DNA of 64,000 bases from Pseudomonas flexibilis (GTDB taxonomy: Bacteria > Pseudomonadota > Gammaproteobacteria > Pseudomonadales > Pseudomonadaceae), in NCBI RefSeq assembly GCF_000802425.1, contig NZ_JRUD01000002.1, forward strand, positions 186,001 through 250,000. The letters are read 5' to 3'. Below the pieces are notes generated by a model. It was not told the origin of the DNA. It was given only the letters and a program-made list of their open reading frames with translations, and did not search any database. The translations under genes and the position numbers were made by a program. Below are positions 1 through 8,641 of this stretch, one piece after another; position 1 is the first letter of the stretch; each line of letters starts with the position of its first letter.

Positions 1-770
1 CCAAACAGCCGGCAGCTGTTGCGATAGCCGGCCTCGGCCAGTGCCTCGGGTTCGACGCCCATGAGCTTCGCCAGCTCCGTGCAGAGGGCCGGCAGGAATT
101 CCGGGCTGTTGCGCTGGCCCGGATGACTGGCCGGGGCCATGTCCGGGGCATCGGTTTCCAGCACTACATCCTCCAGCGAAAGTTGCGCCAGCATTCGGTG
201 CATACGCTTGGCCTGCGGCCAGGTGCCGGCGCCGCCCAGCCCCAGGAAGAAGCCCAGGCGGCGGTATTCCCGTGCTTCCTCGGAACTGCCACTGAAGGCA
301 TGCACGATGCCGCCGCGCGGCACCCGCAGGCGCTTGAGCATGGCGATCACGTCGGCGTGGGCGCGGCGCACATGCAGCAAAGCCGGCAGCTCGAATTCGC
401 GTGCCAGTTGCAGCTGGGCTTCGAACAGTGCCTGCTGGGCCGGCTTGTCCGGCTGTTCAAGGTAGTAGTCCAGGCCGATCTCGCCCACCGCGCAGAGTTT
501 CTCGTGGCCGGCATGCCGCGCCAGGCGCTCGCGCAGTTGCGTCAGATGCTCGGGGCGATGCCGGTCGAGGAAGCAGGGGTGCAGGCCTAAGCTGGCGTGC
601 AGTCCGTCCTCGGCGCAGGCCAGCGACCACAACCTGTCCCAGTGATCCTCGCTGACGCCGATCAGCACCTGGCGCTGGACGCCCAGTGCCCGGCTGCGCG
701 CCAGTACGGCGGCGCGGTCGGCGTCGAACTCGGGAAAATCCAGGTGGTTGTGGGTGTCGATATAGCGCAT
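1..770 (-). CDS. TatD-family metal-dependent hydrolase (partial, 3' end outside window)
   Basis: This is a metal-dependent nuclease/hydrolase of the TatD family, with a TIM-barrel fold. The reverse strand is open from the ATG at 770 to the window edge, giving 256 residues, close to the family's full length of about 260, so only the last few residues are missing. The metal-site signatures are visible: DTHNHLD at the N-terminus (residues 5-11), AVGEIGLDYY near residue 96, IVHAFSGS in the middle, and LETDAPDM towards the end. Family members are 3'-5' DNases or D-aminoacyl-tRNA deacylase relatives. The exact subgroup (TatD, YcfH or YjjV) cannot be set from sequence alone; the length and the LETDAPDM motif fit a YjjV-like protein. 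It is divergent from the Lon-like protease that follows. Confidence 0.85.
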   Translation of the reverse strand, partial: MRYIDTHNHLDFPEFDADRAAVLARSRALGVQRQVLIGVSEDHWDRLWSLACAEDGLHASLGLHPCFLDRHRPEHLTQLRERLARHAGHEKLCAVGEIGLDYYLEQPDKPAQQALFEAQLQLAREFELPALLHVRRAHADVIAMLKRLRVPRGGIVHAFSGSSEEAREYRRLGFFLGLGGAGTWPQAKRMHRMLAQLSLEDVVLETDAPDMAPASHPGQRNSPEFLPALCTELAKLMGVEPEALAEAGYRNSCRLF

Positions 771-899
771 GGCGCACAGGATAGCGCGCACGGGCGCGCG
801 CCGGGAGGCAGCGCTCCGCGTCGCGCCTTGCCGTGACTCGGGCAGGGCGCCAGAATGCCGCAACCGTCGCGGCCGCTGCCGCTCCTGCAAGGATTCCCG

Positions 900-3323
900 A
901 TGTCTGATTTCGCCGCCCTGCTGCGCCTGTCCCCCGAAGCCCTGACCCGACCCTGTGATCCCAAGCAATTCCGCTTCGCCAGTACCGATGAACTGGAGCC
1001 GTTTCGCGGCGTGCTGGGGCAGGAGCGGGCGGTGGAGGCGCTGCAGTTCGGCGTGGCCATGCCGCGGCCGGGCTACAACCTGTTCGTCATGGGGGAGCCG
1101 GGCACCGGGCGTTTCTCCTTCGTGCAGCGCTATCTGAAGGCCGAGGCCAAACGCCTGCAGGCGCCGGCGGACTGGGTCTATGTGAACAATTTCGATGAGC
1201 CGCGCGAGCCGCGCGTGCTCGAGCTGCCCGCCGGCACGGCGGCGGCGTTCATCGCCGACCTGGAAGCGCTGATCGATAACCTGCTGGCCACTTTCCCGGC
1301 GGTGTTCGAACAGCCCAGCTATCAGCAGAAGAAGAGCGCCATCGACCGTGCCTTCAACCAGCGCTATGACCAGGCCCTGGACATCATCGAGAAGTTGGCG
1401 CTGGAGCGGGGCATCGCTCTGTACCGGGATAGCGCCAACGTCGCCTTCACGCCGATGAAGGATGGCAAGGCGCTGGACGAGGCGGAGTTCGCCCAACTGC
1501 CGGAGGCCGAGCGCGAGCGCTTCCACAGCGACATCAGTCACCTGGAAGAGCGGCTCAACGAGGAGCTTTCCAGCCTGCCGCAATGGAAGCGCGAAAGCAG
1601 CAACCGACTGCGCCAGCTCAACGAGGAAACCATCACCCTGGCCTTGCAGCCGCTGCTGGCGCCGCTGTCGGAGAAGTACGCGGAAAACGCCGGGGTCGGT
1701 GCCTACCTGCAGGCCATGCAGGTCAACCTGCTGCGCACCGTGCTGGAAACCCTGGTGGACGAGAGCCGCACCGACGTGCAGAAGCGCAACGACCTGCAGG
1801 AGCTGTATGCCCCCGGGCTGGTGGTCGCCCAGCCGCTGGACGGCGGCGCGCCGGTGGTGTTCGAGCCGCACCCGACCTACGACAACCTGTTCGGGCGCAT
1901 CGAGTACAGCACGGACCAGGGTGCCCTCTATACCAGCTACCGGCAGTTGCGCCCCGGCGCGCTGCATCGGGCCAACGGCGGCTACCTGATCGTCGAGGCC
2001 GAGAAGCTGCTCGGCGAGCCCTTCGTCTGGGACGGCCTCAAGCGCGCCCTGCAGTCGCGCAAGCTGAAGATGGAATCGCCGCTGGCAGAACTGGGCCGGC
2101 TGGCCACCGTGACCCTGACCCCGGAGGTGATCCCGCTGCACGTCAAAGTGGTGATCATCGGTTCGCGCCAGGTGTATTACGCGCTGCAGGACCTGGACCC
2201 GGACTTCCAGGAGCTGTTCCGCGTGCTGGTGGACTTCGACGAAGAAATCCCGCTGGCCGAGGACAGCCTCGAACAGTTCGCCCAGTTGATCAAGACGCGC
2301 ACCTCGGAAGAAGGCCTGGCGCCGCTCACCGCCGCCGCCGTGGCCCGCCTGGCCACCTACAGCGCGCGCCTGGCCGAGCATCAGGGCCGTCTCACCGCGC
2401 GCATCGGCGATCTGTTCCAGCTGCTCAGCGAGGCCGATTTCCTGCGCCAGCTGGCCGGCGATGCGCTGACCGATGCGGCGCACCTGGAGCGCGCGCTGCA
2501 GGCCAAGGAGCGCCGCACCGGGCGTGTGTCGGCGCGCCTGCTGGACGACATGCTGGCCGGCATCATCCTGATCGATACCGAGGGCGCGGCCATCGGCCGC
2601 TGCAACGGTCTGACCGTGCTGGAGGTCGGCGATTCGGCGTTCGGCCTGCCGGCGCGTATTTCCGCCACCGTCTATCCGGGCGGCTCGGGCATCGTCGACA
2701 TCGAGCGTGAAGTCAACCTTGGCCAGCCTATCCACTCCAAGGGGGTGATGATCCTCACCGGCTACCTCGGCAGCCGCTACGCCCAGGAATTCCCGCTGGA
2801 GATCTCCGCCAGCATCGCCCTGGAGCAGAGCTATGGCTACGTGGACGGCGACAGTGCCTCGCTGGGCGAGGTCTGCGCACTGATCTCCGCGCTGTCGCGC
2901 ACGCCGCTCAAGCAGGGCTTCGCCATCACCGGTTCGATCAACCAGTTTGGCGAGGTGCAGGCGGTGGGCGGCGTCAACGAGAAGATCGAAGGCTTCTTCC
3001 GCCTCTGCGAAGCGCGCGGGCTGAGCGGCGAACAGGGAGCTATCATTCCCTATGCCAACATCAGCAACCTGATGCTGGATGAGCGAGTGCTGCAGGCGGT
3101 GCGCGAAGGCCGCTTCAACGTCTATGCGGTGCGCCATGTGGACGAGGCGCTGAGCCTGCTGGTCGGCGAGCCGGCCGGCGCGCCCGATGCGCAGGGCGAG
3201 TTTCCCGCTGGCAGCGTAAACGCCCGTGTGGTGGAACGGCTGCGCGAGATCGCCGAAGTGGAGCTGGACGAAGAGGAACGCAAGGCGGTCCATGAGGCCG
3301 CCAAGGTGCCGGCCTCCAGCTGA
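900..3323 (+). CDS. Lon-like ATP-dependent protease (AAA_32 + Lon proteolytic domain)
   Basis: An ATP-dependent serine protease of the LonB/YcbZ-like class, 807 residues. The ATG at 900 is chosen because an AAGGA Shine-Dalgarno precedes it; an in-frame start at 855 has none. The N-terminal AAA part carries GEPGTGR at residues 65-71 (arginine where Walker A normally has lysine) and a Walker-B-like GGYLIVEAE near residue 360. The C-terminal Lon domain has Ser652 in DGDSAS and Lys695 in GGVNEKIEGF. Their 43-residue spacing equals that of the Ser/Lys dyad of E. coli Lon. P. aeruginosa has a protein of this type (AsrA) linked to the aminoglycoside-induced heat-shock response; equating the two is inference. 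The protease is expected to be soluble and cytoplasmic. Confidence 0.9.
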   Translation: MSDFAALLRLSPEALTRPCDPKQFRFASTDELEPFRGVLGQERAVEALQFGVAMPRPGYNLFVMGEPGTGRFSFVQRYLKAEAKRLQAPADWVYVNNFDEPREPRVLELPAGTAAAFIADLEALIDNLLATFPAVFEQPSYQQKKSAIDRAFNQRYDQALDIIEKLALERGIALYRDSANVAFTPMKDGKALDEAEFAQLPEAERERFHSDISHLEERLNEELSSLPQWKRESSNRLRQLNEETITLALQPLLAPLSEKYAENAGVGAYLQAMQVNLLRTVLETLVDESRTDVQKRNDLQELYAPGLVVAQPLDGGAPVVFEPHPTYDNLFGRIEYSTDQGALYTSYRQLRPGALHRANGGYLIVEAEKLLGEPFVWDGLKRALQSRKLKMESPLAELGRLATVTLTPEVIPLHVKVVIIGSRQVYYALQDLDPDFQELFRVLVDFDEEIPLAEDSLEQFAQLIKTRTSEEGLAPLTAAAVARLATYSARLAEHQGRLTARIGDLFQLLSEADFLRQLAGDALTDAAHLERALQAKERRTGRVSARLLDDMLAGIILIDTEGAAIGRCNGLTVLEVGDSAFGLPARISATVYPGGSGIVDIEREVNLGQPIHSKGVMILTGYLGSRYAQEFPLEISASIALEQSYGYVDGDSASLGEVCALISALSRTPLKQGFAITGSINQFGEVQAVGGVNEKIEGFFRLCEARGLSGEQGAIIPYANISNLMLDERVLQAVREGRFNVYAVRHVDEALSLLVGEPAGAPDAQGEFPAGSVNARVVERLREIAEVELDEEERKAVHEAAKVPASS

Positions 3324-3405
3324 AACTGGTCAGTCGCTGAGCGATGTGTGTGCCAGTCAGGCGTGACGGCGGCTGACAGAGGGTTTTCAGCGCTCGCCCA
3401 CAGAC

Positions 3406-3428
3406 TTATCCACATATTTTGAGGATAA
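3406..3428. promoter_or_regulatory. DnaA-box-like inverted repeat, copy 1
   Basis: A perfect DnaA box (TTATCCACA, 3406-3414) is followed by an inverted partial partner ending in GGATAA, so that TTATCC and GGATAA face each other across an AT-rich centre. It lies between the Lon-like gene and the small gene at 3486. A near-identical arrangement recurs at 3895-3917. DnaA binding is inferred from the motif only. Confidence 0.45.
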
Positions 3429-3485
3429 CTCCCAGCTGTGCCCGGACTGCTCCGGGCTGGGAACAGCCCCCCTGGGAGAAGAGTC

Positions 3486-3806
3486 ATGTCGCATCACATC
3501 TGCCTGGTCCGGGAATACCTGGGCATGAGCATGCGCATCGAGGCCCGCATCCATGCGCTGGCCGGTGGCAACGGACGCTGGACGCTGCTGTGCGCGGCCG
3601 GGCTGAGCGGGGCGCAGCCCACGGAGATCAAGGTGCAGGGTCCGTTCCTGGGCGCCGGCGAGGCCGCCCGGGTGCTGGCGGCAATCGTCGACAACCTGCG
3701 CGAGCAGGGTTATCGGGAAGTGGCCGACCAACCCATTTGGCGGCTGCACATGCAGGCTCGTCTGCGTCAGCTGAACGGCCAGCCGCAACGCCGTGCCTGG
3801 CCCTGA
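3486..3806 (+). CDS. Small conserved-type hypothetical protein (106 aa)
   Basis: I do not recognise the family. The 106-residue product starts at an ATG with GGGAGAAGAG upstream, a good ribosome site; the in-frame start at 3438 lacks one. It has no signal peptide or membrane segment. It reads as a soluble alpha/beta protein with a regular GARIHA-GRWTLL strand pattern, a stretch around residues 55-85 rich in Ala/Val/Leu/Glu that should be helical, and a basic C-terminus. Codon use is typical of the neighbours. It stands alone and is bracketed by two DnaA-box-like palindromes about 490 bp apart, which may matter for its regulation. Confidence 0.7.
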   Translation: MSHHICLVREYLGMSMRIEARIHALAGGNGRWTLLCAAGLSGAQPTEIKVQGPFLGAGEAARVLAAIVDNLREQGYREVADQPIWRLHMQARLRQLNGQPQRRAWP

Positions 3807-3894
3807 CCCTGCGTTGGAGCTTTTCTGCGCAATCTGTCCGCAGATGCCGCGCGGCGGGTCCCGGCGGGTCCTGTGAACAGGTCTTTCCACCGAC

Positions 3895-3917
3895 TTATCA
3901 ACAGCTTGCGTGGATAA
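3895..3917. promoter_or_regulatory. DnaA-box-like inverted repeat, copy 2
   Basis: TTATCAACA (3895-3903) faces CGTGGATAA (3909-3917, reverse complement TTATCCACG) with five bases between, giving a 23-bp imperfect palindrome of the same length and layout as 3406-3428. Both copies are preceded by a similar GACTTATC context. It sits about 70 bp before the YqhA-like gene, so it could affect that promoter. Function not shown. Confidence 0.45.
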
Positions 3918-3990
3918 CCCGCGCATTTTCCGCGTTCCAGCTGACCGGTATACTGCGCGCCCTCCTGGTTGCGTATGCGAGATCCCCATC

Positions 3991-4500
3991 GTGAAATCCC
4001 TGGAATCCTTTCTGGAAAATCTCCTGTATGCCTCGCGCTGGCTGCTGGCGCCCATCTACCTGGGCCTGTCCCTGGCACTGCTGGCGCTGTCGCTGAAATT
4101 CTTCCAGGAGCTGTACCACCTGCTGCCCCATGTGTTCGAACGCACCGAGGCCGACCTGATCCTGGTGCTGCTGTCGCTGATCGATATGGCACTGGTCGGT
4201 GGCCTGCTGGTGATGGTGATGATCTCCGGCTTCGAGAATTTCGTTTCCCAGCTGAACATCAAGGCCGGCACCGAGAAACTGGACTGGCTGGGCAAGATGG
4301 ATTCCGGCTCCCTGAAGATGAAGGTGGCCGCCAGCATCGTGGCGATTTCCTCGATCCATCTGCTGCGCATGTTCATGAACGCGCAGCAGATCGAGAACGA
4401 CAAGCTCATGTGGTACGTGATCATGCACATGACGTTCGTGGTCTCTGCCTTCGCCATGGGCATGATGGAGAAAGGCAAGGGCGGCGCGCAGGAGCTGTGA
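3991..4500 (+). CDS. UPF0114 family inner-membrane protein (YqhA-like)
   Basis: A 169-residue integral membrane protein closely resembling E. coli YqhA, family UPF0114, function unknown. Recognisable shared stretches are [46 protein letters not shown] and the C-terminal [17 protein letters not shown]. Three to four membrane segments are expected: about residues 14-34, 50-75, 105-125 and 137-157. The GTG at 3991 is preferred because homology begins immediately after it (residues ESFLEN align with the YqhA N-terminus). The upstream extension to 3910 is proline/arginine-rich, lies over the DnaA-box palindrome, and matches nothing I know. Confidence 0.88.
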   Translation: MKSLESFLENLLYASRWLLAPIYLGLSLALLALSLKFFQELYHLLPHVFERTEADLILVLLSLIDMALVGGLLVMVMISGFENFVSQLNIKAGTEKLDWLGKMDSGSLKMKVAASIVAISSIHLLRMFMNAQQIENDKLMWYVIMHMTFVVSAFAMGMMEKGKGGAQEL

Positions 4501-4595
4501 GCGCGGAGGGCATCCGTCCGAAAGCGCGCGGAACGCCTTGCCGGCAGGGGAGGCTGGGCAAGACTGAGGGTTGAGCCCGCAGCGAGGTATGCCCG

Positions 4596-4877
4596 ATGAA
4601 CCTGCATGAACTAACTGCCCGCGCCCGTGCCGGACAGATCGAAGGCGCCAACCTTGTCTGTCTCGAAGGCGGTGCCTACCTGATCGAGGCCCGGGTCGGT
4701 TCCCGTCTGCTGCCCTTGCTGGACGCGGAAGGGCAACTGCTCAAGGTGCTGTCCCTTGAGCAGGCCCGCTACCTGCTCAAGGGCGTGCCCATGACGCTGG
4801 AGCTCGAGCAGGCCGATGCCAGCGAGGAAATGTGCGGTCTGCGCGAAACGCCGCTGCGCAGCCACCCGGCCGGTTGA
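4596..4877 (+). CDS. Small conserved Pseudomonas protein (DUF6482-like)
   Basis: A 93-residue soluble protein beginning MNLHELTARARAG and containing a strand-rich core (NLVCLEGGAYLIEARVG, then LLPLLDAEGQLLKVLSLEQAR). It resembles small pseudomonad proteins I associate with DUF6482; this name is from memory and moderately certain. No signal peptide, membrane segment or catalytic motif is visible. The ATG at 4596 has only a weak ribosome site (GAGGTATGCCCG). It lies between the YqhA-like gene and the FKBP isomerase gene without obvious operon linkage; a short REP-like sequence follows it. Confidence 0.7.
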   Translation: MNLHELTARARAGQIEGANLVCLEGGAYLIEARVGSRLLPLLDAEGQLLKVLSLEQARYLLKGVPMTLELEQADASEEMCGLRETPLRSHPAG

Positions 4878-4889
4878 GGCATGCATCCT

Positions 4890-4911
4890 GTAGGAGGCGC
4901 TTCAGCGGTGA
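4890..4911. repeat. Single REP-like unit
   Basis: GTAGGAGGCGCTTCAGCGGT resembles one arm of the common Pseudomonas REP (GTAGGAGCG...TTC...). It sits between the small gene ending at 4877 and fklB. It is degenerate and unpaired. Confidence 0.35.
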
Positions 4912-4982
4912 CCGGCTGTCCGTCACTCGCTTCCTGCTGTGGTAGTCTGGCCGCCCTTTTTTTGCCTGGCGGGAGCCCGACC

Positions 4983-5600
4983 ATGTCCCAACTCGACCTT
5001 TCCACCGACGAAGCCCGTGTCAGCTACGGCATCGGCCGCCAGATCGGTGAACAACTGCACGACAACCCGCCCCCCGGCGCTAGCCTGGACGCCATCGTCG
5101 CCGGCCTGCGCGATGCCTTTGCCGGCAACGCCAGCCAGGTCAGCCCCGAGGACCTGAACGCCAGCTTCCAGGTGATCCGCGAGCGCATGCAGGCCGCCGC
5201 CGATGCCAAGGCCGCCGCCGCCGCCGAAGCTGGCAAGAGCTATCTGGCCGAGAATGCCAAGCGTGAAGGCGTGACCGTGCTGGAATCCGGCCTGCAATAC
5301 GAAGTGCTGGTTGCCGGCGAAGGCGCCAAGCCGTCCCGCAACGACCAGGTGCGTACCCACTACCACGGCACCCTGATTGACGGCACCGTGTTCGACAGCT
5401 CCTACGAGCGTGGCCAGCCGGCCGAATTCCCGGTCGGCGGCGTGATTGCCGGCTGGATCGAAGCCCTGCAACTGATGAACACCGGCAGCAAGTGGCGCCT
5501 GCACGTGCCCAGCGAACTGGCCTACGGCGGCCAGGCCGTCGGCAGCATCCCGCCGCACAGCGTGTTGGTGTTCGACGTTGAGCTGCTGGACATCCTGTAA
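4983..5600 (+). CDS. fklB: FKBP-type peptidyl-prolyl cis-trans isomerase (FklB-like)
   Basis: Catalyses cis-trans isomerisation of Xaa-Pro bonds and acts as a folding helper. The 205-residue protein has an N-terminal alpha-helical dimerisation region (about 1-85, starting LSTDEARVSYGIGRQIGEQL, with an Ala/Glu/Lys-rich helix at 65-85). The C-terminal FKBP fold includes YHGTLIDGTVFDSSYERG, FPVGGVIAGWIEAL, WRLHVPSELAYG and IPPHSVLVFDVELL. These match FklB/FkpA/Mip architecture. There is no signal peptide, which fits cytoplasmic FklB rather than periplasmic FkpA. The ATG at 4983 begins the conserved domain directly. A palindromic repeat cluster follows the stop codon within 40 bp. Confidence 0.9.
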   Translation: MSQLDLSTDEARVSYGIGRQIGEQLHDNPPPGASLDAIVAGLRDAFAGNASQVSPEDLNASFQVIRERMQAAADAKAAAAAEAGKSYLAENAKREGVTVLESGLQYEVLVAGEGAKPSRNDQVRTHYHGTLIDGTVFDSSYERGQPAEFPVGGVIAGWIEALQLMNTGSKWRLHVPSELAYGGQAVGSIPPHSVLVFDVELLDIL

Positions 5601-5637
5601 GCCAAAACGATCTCGGTGGGGCTGGCCCCGCCGTTTC

Positions 5638-5735
5638 GTAGGGTGGTCAACGCTTGCGTTGGCCGCCACAGCTTCCCCGCGGTGGCCTACGGTGCCCGGT
5701 AAGGCGCCGACCGCCCTGCGCTGCTGTCAGCGGAG
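5638..5735. repeat. GTAGGG-headed palindromic repeat cluster (REP-like)
   Basis: A unit beginning GTAGGGTGGTCAACGC pairs with GCGTTGGCCGCC to form a hairpin, followed by a second, weaker inverted segment (GGTGGCCTACGGTGCC ... GGCGCCGACCGCC). It belongs to the same repeat family as copies near 7017, 10262, 10326, 10381, 21050, 38818, 51814 and 55125. It separates fklB from the GNAT gene. Confidence 0.6.
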
Positions 5736-5820
5736 TCGAGTTCAGCGCCTCGCCACCGCCGGCAAATCCCCGATGGCCTGATAAACTCCGCTTCCCAATC
5801 GACATTCAGGGGGCGTGGCC

Positions 5821-6258
5821 ATGCCGACCTTCGGCCACATGCGCGAAATCGTTACCACGGACCATGCCGCGCTGCTGGCGCTCTGGCTGCGCACACCCGG
5901 CATTCAGGTGCGCGACGAGGATGCCTACGCGCCGTTCTGCGCCTACCTGGCGCGCAATCCCGGGTTGAGTCTGCTGATCGAGGCCGATGGCCAGCCGATC
6001 GCCTGCCTGATGGCCGGGCACGACGGCCGGCGCGGCTACCTTCAGCACCTGCTGGTCGACGAAGCCTGGCGCGGGCGCGGCCTGGCCACCCGGCTGCTGG
6101 ACGAGGCGCTGCGCCGCCTGGCCGTGCTCGGCATCCACAAGTCCCATGTCTTCGTGCTGCGCGACGCGCCCGACGCGCTGGCCTTCTGGCGCGGGCGTGG
6201 CGGTTGGGGCGAGCGGCAGGACATCGAAGTGTTTTCCACGCGGGCGGTCGGCGCATGA
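5821..6258 (+). CDS. GNAT-family N-acetyltransferase
   Basis: A 145-residue acetyl-CoA-dependent acyltransferase of the GNAT fold; the substrate is unknown. The diagnostic acetyl-CoA loop [15 protein letters not shown] (motif A, R/Q-x-x-G-x-G/A) is at about residues 80-94. It is preceded by the beta-4 strand GYLQHLLV and followed by [10 protein letters not shown] and a Phe-Trp-rich C-terminal strand. The ATG at 5821 has AGGGGG eight bases upstream; the in-frame GTG at 5815 is too close to that site. Its stop codon overlaps the start of the next gene (ATGA), so the two are translationally coupled. Confidence 0.88.
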   Translation: MPTFGHMREIVTTDHAALLALWLRTPGIQVRDEDAYAPFCAYLARNPGLSLLIEADGQPIACLMAGHDGRRGYLQHLLVDEAWRGRGLATRLLDEALRRLAVLGIHKSHVFVLRDAPDALAFWRGRGGWGERQDIEVFSTRAVGA

Positions 6259-6938
6259 TCGCCGCCGAGCTGCTGGCCTCGGGCACTCTGCTGCTGGGCT
6301 GGGCGCTCTACCTGCCCGTGTTGCTCTGGGCCGCCGCTCGCGCGCCCTGGATCGAACTGTTCAGCGACCTGCGCCGCCAGCACTTGCTGTTTGGCACGGT
6401 GGTGGTGCTGTTCCTGCTCTGGCTGGTGCGCCGCGATTTCGCCTCCGGGCTGTCGATGCACTTCATCGGCATGACCGCCGTCACCCTGCTGCTGGACTGG
6501 CCGCTGGCGATCCTCGCCGGGCTTCTGGCGCAGCTGGGGCTGATCGCGGTGGGCCGACCGGATTTGGCCTCGCTGGGCATCAACGGCATCCTGCTGGTGC
6601 TCATCCCCGTCGCCATCACCGAGGCCTGCGCCAACCTGGTGGAGCGCTTTCAGCCGAACAACCTGTTCGTCTACATCTTCTGCTCGGGCTTTTTTCCGGC
6701 GGCGCTCACGGCGATTGCCTGCGTATTCGCCGGCCTGGGGCTGCTGCTGCTCGACGGTCGCTACGAGATGCCGCCCTGGCTGGAGGATTTCGCCGGCTAC
6801 CTGTGGCTGCTGGCGTTTCCCGAGGCCTTCATCAACGGCATGGTAATCGCCGGGCTGGTGGTGTTCTGCCCGGACTGGCTGGAAACCTTCAACCGCAGCC
6901 GCTATTTGTCGGCGCCGTGGAAGGACGAGGACAGGTAG
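6255..6938 (+). CDS. CbiM-like energy-coupling-factor transporter permease homologue
   Basis: A 227-residue integral membrane protein with about six hydrophobic segments. It resembles the CbiM/NikM family (substrate-capture components for cobalt/nickel ECF transporters), for example in [21 protein letters not shown] and [24 protein letters not shown]. CbiM/NikM proteins need the metal-binding N-terminal Met-His; here MH occurs internally (SMHFIGM), so classical Ni/Co transport is uncertain. No ATPase (CbiO) or CbiQ gene is adjacent. The ATG at 6255 overlaps the GNAT stop codon. The same GNAT/CbiM-like pair stands next to yacG in other pseudomonads as I remember them. Confidence 0.75.
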   Translation: MIAAELLASGTLLLGWALYLPVLLWAAARAPWIELFSDLRRQHLLFGTVVVLFLLWLVRRDFASGLSMHFIGMTAVTLLLDWPLAILAGLLAQLGLIAVGRPDLASLGINGILLVLIPVAITEACANLVERFQPNNLFVYIFCSGFFPAALTAIACVFAGLGLLLLDGRYEMPPWLEDFAGYLWLLAFPEAFINGMVIAGLVVFCPDWLETFNRSRYLSAPWKDEDR

Positions 6939-6968
6939 CAGCCCCTACAGGTTCATGGCACAGCAGCG

Positions 6969-7047
6969 TAGAGCGGTCGGCGCTTTCGGCCGCGTCGGCC
7001 ACGGCGCGGTTGCCCTGGTGGACAAGAAAGACGTTGTCCACCCTACG
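6969..7047. repeat. Two-unit palindromic repeat ending in the yacG stop codon
   Basis: The first unit (GTAGAGCGGTCGGCGC ... GCGCGGTTGCC) is degenerate. The second, 7017-7046, is an inverted GTAGGG-headed unit with a nine-base stem (GGTGGACAA / TTGTCCACC). It matches the 10326-10355 copy at 28 of 30 positions. Read on the minus strand its head is GTAG, and that TAG (7045-7043) is the stop codon of yacG. Confidence 0.65.
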
Positions 7048-7240
7048 AATGCTTGTCCAGGTCCTCGGAGAACAGTTCGTCGTTCAGCGGGTCGCCGGGG
7101 ATGGCGTGTTCTTCCGCCGCCCAGGCGCCGAGGTCGATCAGCTTGCAGCGCTCCGAGCAGAACGGCCGAGTCGGCGTCGCCGGGGTCCATTCCACCGGGG
7201 CGCCGCAGGTCGGGCATTTGACGATCAAAGGTTTGTGCAT
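7043..7240 (-). CDS. yacG: DNA gyrase inhibitor / zinc-binding protein YacG
   Basis: A 65-residue zinc-finger protein that in E. coli binds GyrB and inhibits DNA gyrase. The [10 protein letters not shown] knuckle (residues 9-18) and the second pair [14 protein letters not shown] (residues 28-41) give the Cys4 zinc site. The acidic C-terminal tail fits the GyrB-binding region. It starts 16 bp inside the coaE coding region, so the two form one transcription unit, as is usual in gammaproteobacteria. The stop codon TAG lies in the head of a palindromic repeat. The true C-terminus may therefore have been set by repeat insertion. Confidence 0.93.
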   Translation of the reverse strand: MHKPLIVKCPTCGAPVEWTPATPTRPFCSERCKLIDLGAWAAEEHAIPGDPLNDELFSEDLDKHS

Positions 7241-7848
7241 TGGGGCTGGCCTCCACGCAGGGTCAGGTAAAAGCGGTGCAGGCGTTCGACTTCCTGTTGC
7301 AGCCAGGCCAGGTCGCGGTCATTGACGATCACGTCGTCGGCCTTGGCCAGGCGTTCCTCGCGGCTGGCCTGGGCAGCCATGATGGCGCGTACCTGCGCCT
7401 CGTCGTTGCCGTCGCGCGAGACGGTGCGGCTGATCTGCACGGCCTCGGGCACGTCGATCACCAGCACGCGCTGGCAGAGTTGGGATTGGCCGGACTCGAT
7501 CAGCAGCGGTGATTCGAGGATCGCATAGGGCGAGGTGGCGCGGGCCAGCACCTCGATGATTTCCTGGCGAATCAGCGGATGCAGCAGGCGTTCCAGCCAG
7601 CGGCGCTCCCCGGCGTCCTGGAAGATGCGCGCGCGCAGCGCGGCGCGGTCCAGGCTGCCGTCGGCCTGCAGGATGTCCGCTCCGAAATGTTCGGCGATCT
7701 GCGCCAGCGCCGGGCGGCCGGGCTCCACCACCCAGCGCGCGGCCTGGTCGGCGTTCACCAGGTCGATGCCCAGCTGGATGAAATGGGCGGCGGCGGCGCT
7801 CTTGCCGCTGCCGATGCCGCCGGTCAGGCCGAGAATCCAGGGCTTCAT
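7225..7848 (-). CDS. coaE: Dephospho-CoA kinase
   Basis: Last step of coenzyme A synthesis: phosphorylation of the 3'-OH of dephospho-CoA using ATP. The 207 residues begin [17 protein letters not shown], whose P-loop GGIGSGKS is at about residues 10-17. The CoA-domain motif [17 protein letters not shown], the ESPLLIESG segment and the lid arginines follow as in the family. A longer in-frame reading back to 7968 adds 40 residues with no homology and overlaps yaaA, so the ATG at 7848 is used. In P. aeruginosa coaE follows pilD in the pilBCD cluster; here its upstream neighbour is yaaA, 13 bp away. Confidence 0.93.
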   Translation of the reverse strand: MKPWILGLTGGIGSGKSAAAAHFIQLGIDLVNADQAARWVVEPGRPALAQIAEHFGADILQADGSLDRAALRARIFQDAGERRWLERLLHPLIRQEIIEVLARATSPYAILESPLLIESGQSQLCQRVLVIDVPEAVQISRTVSRDGNDEAQVRAIMAAQASREERLAKADDVIVNDRDLAWLQQEVERLHRFYLTLRGGQPQCTNL

Positions 7849-7861
7849 GGAAGGCTCCGCA

Positions 7862-8641
7862 TCAGTCTTCGGGATGGTCGCGCAGGAACACCAGCTTGTC
7901 GGCGCCGGATTGCTCCGCGCTGAAGCGATAACCCTGGTAATCGAAAGCCTTGAGGCGCTCGGGATCAACGATGCGCTCCCTGATCACATAGCGCGCCATC
8001 AGGCCGCGCGCCTTCTTGGCGTAGAAGCTGATGATCTTGTACTGGCCGTTCTTCAGGTCCTTGAACTCGGTGTCGATCACCCGTGCCTTGAGCGCCTTGC
8101 GCTGCACGGCGCCGAAGTATTCGTTGGAGGCCAGGTTGAGCAGCACCTCGTCGCCCTGGGCGGCCAGCGCTTCGTTCAGCCAGCCGCTGATGCGCTCGCC
8201 CCAGAAGGCATATAGGTCCTTGCCGCGGGCGTTGGCCAGCCGGGTACCCATCTCCAGCCGATAGGGCTGCATCAGGTCCAGCGGTCGCAGCACGCCGTAC
8301 AGGCCGGAGAGCATGCGCAGGTGGTCCTGGGCGAAGGCGAAATCCTCCTCGCTGAAGTCCTCGGCGTTCAGGCCGGTGTACACATCGCCCTTGAAGGCCA
8401 GCAGCGCCTGCTTGGCGTTCGCCGGGGTGAAGTCCGGCTGCCAGCTGCCGAAGCGTGCGACGTTGAGCGCGGCCAGCTTGTCGGACAGGTGCATCAGCTC
8501 GGCGATCTGCTGCGGAGAGTACTCGCGCAGCTGCTCGATCAGCACCTGACTGTGGTCCAGGTGCTCGGGCAGCGTGTAGCGCTCGGTTGCCGGCGGCGTG
8601 TCGTAATCGAGGGTCTTGGCGGGGGATATCACCAGCAGCAT
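7862..8641 (-). CDS. yaaA: Peroxide stress protein YaaA
   Basis: A 259-residue DUF328/UPF0246 protein. E. coli YaaA is induced by OxyR and lowers free iron and oxidative DNA damage during hydrogen-peroxide stress. Family landmarks are the N-terminal [38 protein letters not shown] residues in the middle, [23 protein letters not shown], and [13 protein letters not shown]. The ATG at 8641 has GGAG upstream and starts the conserved domain; the upstream in-frame extension to 8731 is not conserved. It is transcribed towards coaE and yacG and may be co-transcribed with them. Confidence 0.93.
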   Translation of the reverse strand: MLLVISPAKTLDYDTPPATERYTLPEHLDHSQVLIEQLREYSPQQIAELMHLSDKLAALNVARFGSWQPDFTPANAKQALLAFKGDVYTGLNAEDFSEEDFAFAQDHLRMLSGLYGVLRPLDLMQPYRLEMGTRLANARGKDLYAFWGERISGWLNEALAAQGDEVLLNLASNEYFGAVQRKALKARVIDTEFKDLKNGQYKIISFYAKKARGLMARYVIRERIVDPERLKAFDYQGYRFSAEQSGADKLVFLRDHPED

